From: Cerioporus squamosus | Taxonomy: Eukaryota; Basidiomycota; Agaricomycetes; Polyporales; Polyporaceae | Assembly (NCBI GenBank): GCA_022592435.1 | Contig: JABYQS010000668.1 | Location: forward strand, 1 to 15,729 | DNA: 15,729 bases | Reading direction: 5' to 3' | The notes under the pieces: generated by a model | Database searches by the model: none | Told to the model about the DNA's origin: nothing | What the model saw: the letters and a program-made list of their open reading frames with translations, nothing else | Part shown: positions 1-7,389 of the stretch, piece by piece | Numbering within the stretch: the first letter of the stretch is position 1 | How the letters are laid out: every line of letters begins with the position of its first letter | Made by a program: the position numbers and the translations under genes

Positions 1-872
1 CTCGAGGATAGTGTGGTTGGCAGTAGTTCGATGCCTCCGGATGTTTCCATCCCAGCGACGTCGTCGTCTATGGTGCTCCCGGCGGCCAGCTCCGGCTCCA
101 TCTCCACAGCCCGCGTCTCCGTCTACAGCACCTCCCTCCTCTCGCGAGCGAAACGTTCCGTGCAAGCCACTCGATCAAGAGCGTATCTTCGCGTCCGCGT
201 CGCGGCATGACACCGTCAGCATCCACATCCTCGCAGTCGTCCGGGAAGTCACGCCGGAGACACACGCAGGTCCTGGCCGTCCCTCGGCCCGCCATTACCC
301 CGAGTACCTCTAACCACTCCACTGATCCAGTAATCTTTGTCGCATCACCGTCTGGATCTCGCTCTGCTCCTACAGCGCCATCCTCACAGCCGTCCCTTGC
401 CGTGCAAGGCTCGTTGCCGCGCGCCCTAGTCGACTTCGGGCGTGGATCTGACGAAGACCTCGTTCTGGTGCTCTCGACGGACTTCTCAGACACCTCGTAT
501 CGTACGTCGCCCGAGCGCTACGAGTCGGGGTCGGGTTCATCCACGCCGACGAGCGCACAGTCGACCCCGGAGAAGAAGTCGCGCTTGCCTGTGCGCATGC
601 CTGGCCTGAAAGCGATCAAACGGCTCTCTGCGTCCATCGGCAACTCGCGACCGGCCCTTGCGGACGTCTCAAACACGCCTGTGCCTGAGCTTGCGTATAT
701 CTCTGGGGAGAGCGAGAAGAGGGGGAAGAAGGATAAGGAGGGCCCGGGAGGAAGGCGGAGGGCGCAGACAATCGCCACTCAGAAAGTGACTGCGGAGCCG
801 GGACTGTCTACGAAGGTACCGATGGGGAGGCGGTTGCAGAGGTTTGGCTTACGCGGGCCACTGAGCAGATAG
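1..872 (+). CDS. Ser/Thr/Pro-rich hypothetical protein, 3' part
   Basis: I do not recognise this gene. Frame 3 is open from about position 27 to the TAG ending at 872, and has the composition of a disordered fungal protein: rich in Ser, Thr, Pro and Arg, with basic patches near the C terminus (KRGKKDKEG, GRRRAQT) and the end GLRGPLSR. No catalytic motif, membrane segment or known domain is visible. Positions 1-133 also read as similar Ser-rich protein in frame 1, open from the first base, so the gene probably begins upstream of the window. The two frames join if one C is missing from the CCC run at 134-136 (inference). Other options are a start at ATG 207, or an acceptor AG at 22-23 or 25-26. 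An antisense frame over 68-493 is Arg-rich and looks like a shadow. The gene converges on VPS10. Confidence 0.5.
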
Positions 873-1487
873 TATAGAAGATGCAAGCACTTGTTGTGCG
901 TTACTGCATATTCGGGTGTTTGTTCGCCGTAGTCTGTGGTATCTGGTCAGATCTTGCCTGCCTCTCGAGGTCGATGCCGGTGATGTCATTTGCATACGAT
1001 CTCCTAGCAAGGATAAGGCTCCCAGTCTTTCTACCTAGTCTCACACTCGTCTTCGTTGAATAGTTTCAGGTGCAGGACTCTTGCAGCCACACACGATTCC
1101 TAATATGCAAACGCCGATTTCAATCGCGACTCCCAGCTCTTGTTGGTGGTGGTTAAGCCGGTGGGTGGTTATCGGATAAGGCGCCTGACTCGCCATCGCT
1201 TCAGCCGTCTAAATCGCACTTCTCCTGGATGGTTCTTTCATCGGCCACCCTCTCACTATTCAGTGCAGTCCATCAGTCGTAGTCAAATAGCAGCACAAGG
1301 ATCGCAGTCGCGGTGCAAGCCACACCAATACATTATGCATATACATCCAGATTCCAGAGCTATAGCCGAGCGTGTAATCGATAGCAAATTATAGTAGTCA
1401 GCGGGGACACGGTGGGGCGAGACTAGTAATAAACAACAGTGCTAGGTGTACGAGTACCATACGTACGACAGACCAGTCCAACATCAT
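873..1487. other. intergenic region between convergent 3' ends
   Basis: This 615-bp stretch lies between the stop of the Ser-rich gene (+) and the stop of VPS10 (-). It should hold both 3' untranslated regions. Base composition is lower in GC than the flanking exons. One AATAAA occurs on the plus strand at 1428-1433, but it is far from the upstream stop, and fungal poly(A) signals are loose. Short open frames at 881-1063 and 1140-1394 lack family resemblance, and the second lacks an ATG start. I see no RNA gene or repeat. Confidence 0.6.
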
Positions 1488-4400
1488 CTACTCCTCGTCC
1501 TCGAACCGCAGAATCTGCGCGTCCTCGTCAACGGGCAGGTTGCGGTATCCTCTCCTTCCCTGCAACGACACGACGATGGAGTCCACCCTCGCGGCAACCC
1601 ACTCGTACGCGATGCCTCCGAGGCCGATGAGGAACCAGGGCACGCTCGCGAGGGTGTCCAGCACGCCCGAGTCGGACGAGTGTCTCGGGCCATTGTCTCC
1701 CCCGGGTAGCCGAATGGCCCTGTGCGAGGAACCGTCAGTATCCGTCGAACACAACAGCTGGCGTGAAACTGACCCTCTGTTGTAACCACCGCGCTTGGTA
1801 TACCAGTAACCCGCAAGACCAGCGAAGGCAATGGGTATGAAGAGCATCATCAGCCAGAAGAAAGCTCCGTGTCCACGAACGCCGGGGCAAGGGTGAGCCG
1901 CTCCACGATCTATTCTCTTCCCACCCTCGCAACTCGAATAGGGGATCTTGCGGTACGGTGTGAGGTCGTACCAGTAGTCTTCTCCGCTACGGCATTGCGC
2001 GACTGGGTCCGGGTCTCTGGGCTTCATTCCCGGAGGAAGGACACATTCCCCAGCGTTGTTTCTGACATAGTTGAACTCGCTAGAGCCGGGGTGAGTGTAC
2101 GCCGACGAAAGCGAGGGAGAACGAAACTTACCACTCGAAGTCAGAAGCCGTGCATTGGCAATTCTTGACGATTTTCTCCGCTGCCTTCGGTTGATCGCCA
2201 ACCACGCAGTCCGCATCACGCTTTCGACGATGGTACAGCGTCTACACGAAAGGTCGCAAGGTCAGAAAAGAGACGTAGACAAACATGCGCAATGGGCCAC
2301 ACGCACCTGACGACCGAAGAGACACTGCTCCTCACGCTCTTCGCTGGGGCTCCAAAGCTCAAAGTCGTCCTGCCCCGGCTCGTCGATGCTCAGCTGGCAC
2401 TTCTTCCGCGTCAGCGACGAGAAGTCGACGTGGACCGCAACCGCAGCGTTCTTCGCACGAGGGTAGTATCCGAGCAAGATGAACCTGCGGCTCGTATCTG
2501 CCGGCACCGTAACAATCGCCTTCACCCGCATCGGCTCGTCCGTGAACTTGTATTCGCGCCACGTCAAGCCCTCGTTTGTGCTGAACATGACGTGGTCGGT
2601 CGGGCCCTCGTCGTTCGCCATCACGAGTATAGAGCCCGAGTCGCCGAACTCCCACAGGTGGGCATCCTTGTGCACTTCCTCCCAGGTAAAACCGGCGTCG
2701 CGGCTAAGGAAGGTGTCGCTTTGGTCGTATGCTTCGAGGTATTCGCCCACGTTTCCGACCGCCATCAAGAGACCAGGGACGGACGGCGTGCTATAGGTGG
2801 CCCGGACGTCATAGCGCTCGGTGTACCCGTGGATATGCAGAGCGCATTTCTGGCGAACAGAACGTTGGACCTTGAGACAGGGTTGTACGGATAATCGGAC
2901 GTACCGTGGTCTGACATTCATATTGGTTACCCTGGGAATCCCGGAGAGGAGGCGTGATGGGACGCCAGGTACCACCTGCATAGACTCATGAGGAAGGCAC
3001 GAGAGCTACATGGAGAATACTGACCGTCGTTGTGTGTGATCCGGGTCTTCAGCAACTTGCGACCAGTCAAGGGAGCTTCTTGGGATTGCCCACGACGTTG
3101 ATCAGAGCGATACCATCCAGACCGATCATCTTCTCAAAGTCGACGTATCCTAAATCGTTGCGGTTGACGTTGTCGATCGAAAGACCAAAGTACGTGCCGT
3201 TCGAGTTGGACTTCAGAATGTTGCCCCAGAAGGGCGCTGGAGGCTCCGACGTAGTGACGTGGAGGAAGACGGACATGGTGCTCGACTCCAGGATGGTGTA
3301 TGCCTACAGTGGGGTTCAGTCTCTGGGACGGTACTTGCTCGTGAACTGACTTACGTGTTGATCGGGCCGCATGGTCGGCGGGAACTCACCGGGAGAGAAC
3401 GTCCGGCCATCGAGAGAAACCTGGATGTCCAAGGACTGCTTCTGCGGGAGGAACTATGGGAGACTGTCGTGAGCCGACAGCCTCGTACTCAGTGCACTGC
3501 AGATAATCCCACCTCGGCGACAATTAGGTACTCGGAGAACTTAGTGAACCCAACCACGTGGTCGAACAGCTTCGTCTTCTTCGAAAAGAAGCTCGTCCCG
3601 CCGATGAGCTCGAGCGGGTTCTCCAGTCCGAAGAAGCGTTGATTGCCCTGCTTGTTCTTGTAGCTCTCGCAGATGATCTGGTTGGGGTCGACGAGGAGCT
3701 CCTTGTCACGCGCCCACGCGCAGTTGCGCACGTACGTGTCGATGAGGGCCCAATCGCGTCCGTTCATAAGCGAGTACTGCGCCTCGACGTGGCAGCTGTC
3801 CGCAAAGCCTTCGCAGCCCTTGTTCCCCGTCCAGATCAGGTAGTCAGACTTGCCCGGGTGGAAATGCAGCACGGGGAGCCCGAAAGTGTTGGGTACTGAG
3901 GGAGCGTCCATCGGGTTCCACGATCTCCCAGTGTCGGTGGTGTACCAGAAGCGTCTCGTGTTAGTGATAAGGTATGCACGGTCGGAGGAGAAGGTGTGGT
4001 GGTAGAAGGCGACGAACGTCTCCTCGGGGTGGATTTGGTTCCAGGTGTACCCCTCGTTAGGTGACTGCCAAACAGTGTTGTCTGCGAGCCGAACGAGGAT
4101 GACAGTGGAGTCGCGGAAGTACGAATACTGCACTATCGGGGCTGGGAACTCGAACTTGCCAGGTGTTGTTAGTAAGAAAGTCAGTCGTCAGGGCGCATGT
4201 ACTCACAGTCTGGTGGATCACTTGACCCTCCTGCGGCTGGGCTATATTGCGAGGTCAGTCACATACACCGCAGTGGCGTAACGCAACGTACCATTTCTGC
4301 ATGACTTCTCGACCTTGTCATCCAGCTTGAGGCCCCTCTCCCTGTCGCAGGTGTTGCCAGGAATTCTCCGCCAACCAGATGATCCTTTGTACGTCTCGTG

Positions 4401-7171
4401 CGGCTCGAGACATACTCCTGCCGGGATTGGTTCAGGGCCAGCGGGAACACACTCGCTACCATCGCGGATGAAGTTATAGTCACTGGAGCCACAATCAAAA
4501 CCTGCTCGAACGGACCAGCGCTAGAAGCATGGACTGACCACTCGTAATCTTCCTTCGTGCAAGGGCAAGACTCCTCTGTTGGGACGGGGTCGCGGAACTT
4601 CTCGCCCACATAGCAATTAGCATCAGCCTTGCGGCGTCGATAGGTTTGCTGCGGGAGGTGATCAATCACACTATCCTGCCTTTCTACCCACCAGAACGTA
4701 CCTTGTGCCCCATAAGACACTCGTGCGTAGCCGAACGCGCCGTCCAGGCCTCAAAGTCACCGTCTCCGCATTTGCGCCTGTCCAGGGTCGCGAAGTCGAG
4801 GAAGACAGCACCAAAGCGGCCTTCGCCCTTCTGGTCTTTCTTTGCTATCTGACCAATGAGCAGGAACTTCTGCGAGGTCGAGTCCCCGACAGTCGTCAAT
4901 ATCCGCGCCCGCATCTCGATACCGTAGTTGTAGGTCTGCCTGCAGAATTCCGTCAACGTGGGACGACGCTAGCGTGTCGTGTAGAAGGACCTACCAAGAC
5001 TTGCCGTAGTCGGTAGAATAGCTGAGCGTGTCGATGCCCTCCTCGTCGTTGACGGCGACCAGGATGCTGCCTTGGTCGCCAAACTCGTACTTGTGCGCGT
5101 CCATGCGAACCATGTTCCATGTGATGCCGCCGTCGGTGCTCAAGAAGGTGTCGCACTCCTCGTAAGGCTGCAGGTACTCGCCAATAGAGCCGACGCCCAT
5201 GATGAACCCAGGAGCGGGAGACGAGAACACACGTCCGAAGTTGTGCGGGAGAGTGACAGAGTGCAGGTGCAGAGAGCAAGATACATCGGCAGGGTTGCAG
5301 TGGATCTTCTGGCGCTCGCTGTCCTCGGCGGGTGGTCGAAGGCGTGACCAGGTTCGACCGTCGTCGAAGGTAATCCGCGTTTGCAACTGCTTCGACGCGC
5401 GCCTCGACTCAACATCGTGTGCATTGTTGACAATATTGGCGATGCCGACGCCTTCGACGCCGTAGATCGTCTCAAAGTCGACGTAGCCCATTTCGTTGCG
5501 GTTCGTCTCCTTCAGACTCTCCACGAAGAACGTCCCGTTCGAGTTGCTCACGAACAGCGTGCCAATCGCGCTCTGGTCGTGCACCAGCACATCGACCGCG
5601 AGCGAGTGCGTCGTCGACTCGACGATCGTGTACGCGTTCTCGCGGAGCCGCGCCGACGTCGAGTGCGGGAAGCGCGCCTTCGCCCACGTCTTCGTGTCCA
5701 CGGTGACGTACAGGAGCATGTCGCCCGTCGAGCCCTCGGAGAGATCCTTCAGCGCGACGACCGCGAACTTGGACACGATGGCAAAAGCGACGATCCCGCG
5801 GGCGTTCTTGCCGATGCCGAGGTCCTCGATCTTCTTCTCGGTCTCGAAGAAGTCGGTGGAGGAGAAGAGGCGGCTGGAGGAGAGCGAGTGGCCGCCGGAC
5901 GTGGAGGAAGACTGGAAGGCGACGCAGTAGATGAGATCCTCGTGCGCCTCGTGCTTGAAGTCTTTGCTGCTGTGCGCGAACTGGCAGCGCGAGGAGTCCA
6001 TCAGGAGCAGCCTCGAGTCGCTGCTGAAGCCGTCGTTTGTGTAGTATGTCTTTGATAGTGTGATTATGCGGTGTAGAACGGCATTGGGCACGCTGACGCA
6101 CCTCATCGTGACAGGTCGAGCCCCATCCTCCGGACTTGTCGCATGCAGTGCCCTGGTAGAGGATGTAACCCCACTTCTTGGGGTCGGAGTGGAAGGACAA
6201 CGGTCTGCCGATCATGGCGGGCGGGAGCGGCATCTCGAAAGACTGCCATGACTCGCCGCGGTTCATGGTTCGCCAATGTGTCGTCCCTCTTGACAGAATG
6301 AAAGCCTGGGATATGATGAGTAACTGGTCTAACGGGATCATTTGCCACCAGACACAGTCGGCCATATACAAGTCTCTGAGAATATGCGGGTTGCGACCGG
6401 ACTCCTCACAGTCCTCCTCTCCTAGATGATTCCCGCTCGTCCGAAGTAGCAGGAGTACCCCTGCGGAGGAAGGCAGACTCATAAGGCCACCGCCCAAGGC
6501 GCACCTACGACGCGTAACACCACCAAGCGATCGGTAAACCCAGAACGGCCGTAGCAGTCCGCGACTTGTGAGCCTTACGCCTACCGGGGCAGAGCCGTTG
6601 AATATCTGAACTTGCATCCTGAGGGCAAGACGGCGCAGGGCTGCAGGCTCTTCGTCCCATCATTGCGCGTGACCAGCAGGGAACTCTCGCAGCAGTGGAA
6701 CGTAAAATGGTCGCGGAGCAGCATTTTGCAAGTCCGGCGAGCGGGGGGACCTCCACTTCCACCAGTCGCTCAAACACATCCAAGCCACGCCCACACAGCG
6801 AAGCCATATGCCGGAACAGGACAGGTACTCACCACTTTGCTATCGAACGGATGCTCTATGACGGTGGCGGCCGCTCCCTCCGGCACGCCCTTGGCAGGTG
6901 CCCATGTTTTGCCCTCGTCCGGAGAGACGTGCACGACGCCGTTGACGACGTCAAAGTAGATGGCATTCTATGTCCAAGCAAAGCGACGGTCAGTGAACGC
7001 GCCATGCATGCGACGCGGGATATTCGGACGTACGGGAGCGTCATCGAAGAAGAAGAGCCTTGCGGGGAGTTGTTCGAAGCGATTCACGGTGTGTTGTGGT
7101 TGGGCGGCAGCGAGGAGGAGCCAGCAGGCGAGGCTCCAGAAGAGAATGAAGGCCCTGTGGTGGCGGGCCAT
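1488..7171 (-). CDS. VPS10: Vacuolar protein sorting receptor Vps10 (sortilin family)
   Basis: Type I membrane receptor that carries soluble hydrolases such as carboxypeptidase Y from the late Golgi to the endosome/vacuole and is recycled by retromer (family knowledge). The spliced product is about 1462 residues, the usual size for filamentous fungi. A signal peptide spans residues 1-23 ([16 protein letters not shown]). Two tandem modules follow, each a beta-propeller with Asp-box motifs plus a 10CC domain. Asp boxes in module 1 include [16 protein letters not shown] and STDYGKSW; module 2 has [24 protein letters not shown] and STNEGLTW. I count exactly ten cysteines in each 10CC region (about residues 575-690 and 1225-1350). 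A transmembrane helix lies at about 1355-1377 and a second hydrophobic stretch at about 1408-1424. The tail ends LRFEDEE. ATG 7171 is chosen because it begins the signal peptide. One apparent frame break lies in exon 11 near 3080. The gene is divergent from COQ8. Confidence 0.96.
3067..3082 (-). other. VPS10: apparent one-base deletion in VPS10 exon 11
   Basis: On the minus strand the frame runs [10 protein letters not shown] and stops at TGA 3069-3067. From base 3079 the next frame reads [18 protein letters not shown], which is what the family has here, and then splices correctly to [10 protein letters not shown]. The two parts join if one base (probably a G, giving AAG GAA) is missing at 3081-3079. 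No GT-AG pair of plausible size can explain the shift. If real, the product would end at about residue 1027 and lose the second 10CC domain and the membrane anchor. Confidence 0.8.
6306..6832 (-). other. VPS10: unusually long VPS10 intron 2 (527 bp)
   Basis: The donor GTGAGT (6832) and acceptor CCCAG (6306) are clear, and the flanking protein is continuous ([10 protein letters not shown] then [11 protein letters not shown]). This intron is about ten times longer than the other introns of the gene. Inside is an unrecognised minus-strand open frame of 100 codons at 6807-6505 without family resemblance. I saw no convincing terminal inverted repeats or tRNA/snoRNA boxes, so the cause of the length is unknown. 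It could be an old insertion or contain an unannotated small RNA. Confidence 0.8.
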
Positions 7172-7389
7172 GGTAGAGGACGTGCGTCGTGCGCGCTGCG
7201 GAGGACAGCGGACAAGCTGGCTGTACTTACCCTGCTCGCGACTACGCGTACGGACTGTGGCGGGGCCGGTGTCGTGGCAGAGATAAGATTAGATAGCCAC
7301 GCGATCGGGACGCGCTCGCTCTGACGTCGACCCCCGACGCGACCAAGCCTGCCTGCGTGCTATGCTCACAGTACTTCTGAGGTCCTCCG
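7172..7389. promoter_or_regulatory. shared divergent promoter region, VPS10/COQ8
   Basis: 218 bp separate the two start codons, so both genes must initiate from this interval or use overlapping elements. No clear TATA box is visible. On the VPS10 side there is a strong-looking donor (GTAAGT from 7230 on the minus strand) and an acceptor (CCGCAG ending at 7196), which could bound a very short 35-nt leader intron or be chance. On the COQ8 side an out-of-frame ATG lies at 7362. Confidence 0.55.

Larger units (their letters stand above)
1488..7171 (-). other. VPS10: VPS10 exon-intron map (16 exons)
   Basis: Exons in transcription order: 7171-7034, 6967-6833, 6305-6102, 6049-4995, 4939-4702, 4648-4539, 4482-4292, 4241-4207, 4154-3513, 3453-3355, 3303-3025, 2975-2905, 2849-2307, 2241-2132, 2079-1774, 1719-1488. 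All introns are GT-AG. Intron 9 has the weaker donor GTGGGA. Lengths are 49-66 bp except intron 2 (527 bp). Phases agree across every junction, except that exon 11 is one base short. Exon 8 is only 35 nt. Intron 15 (1773-1720, 54 bp) has no stop and is a multiple of three, so an unspliced reading continues through it, but removing it restores the fungal-type junction RGAIRLPGG and it contains a TACTGAC branch site. Confidence 0.85.

Noticed and set aside
1428..1433. AATAAA as a poly(A) signal for the Ser-rich gene
   Set aside because: More than 550 nt after the stop and a weak predictor in fungi; mentioned only in the intergenic entry.
5348..5357. GGTTCGACC resembling a tRNA B box
   Set aside because: It lies within a conserved VPS10 exon, and no A box or cloverleaf could be made around it.
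5381..6055. 224-codon plus-strand open frame opposite VPS10 exon 4
   Set aside because: Arg-, Ala- and Val-rich translation typical of the antisense of a GC-rich exon; the opposite strand encodes conserved Vps10 sequence throughout.
5472..6617. 381-codon minus-strand open frame overlapping VPS10 introns and exons
   Set aside because: It contains true exon 3 but runs through introns 2 and 3 and then continues out of frame into exon 4 with Arg-rich nonsense; splicing explains it better.
6505..6807. 100-codon open frame inside VPS10 intron 2
   Set aside because: No recognisable motif, and joining it to VPS10 would break the continuous conserved junction; kept only as a note on the long intron.
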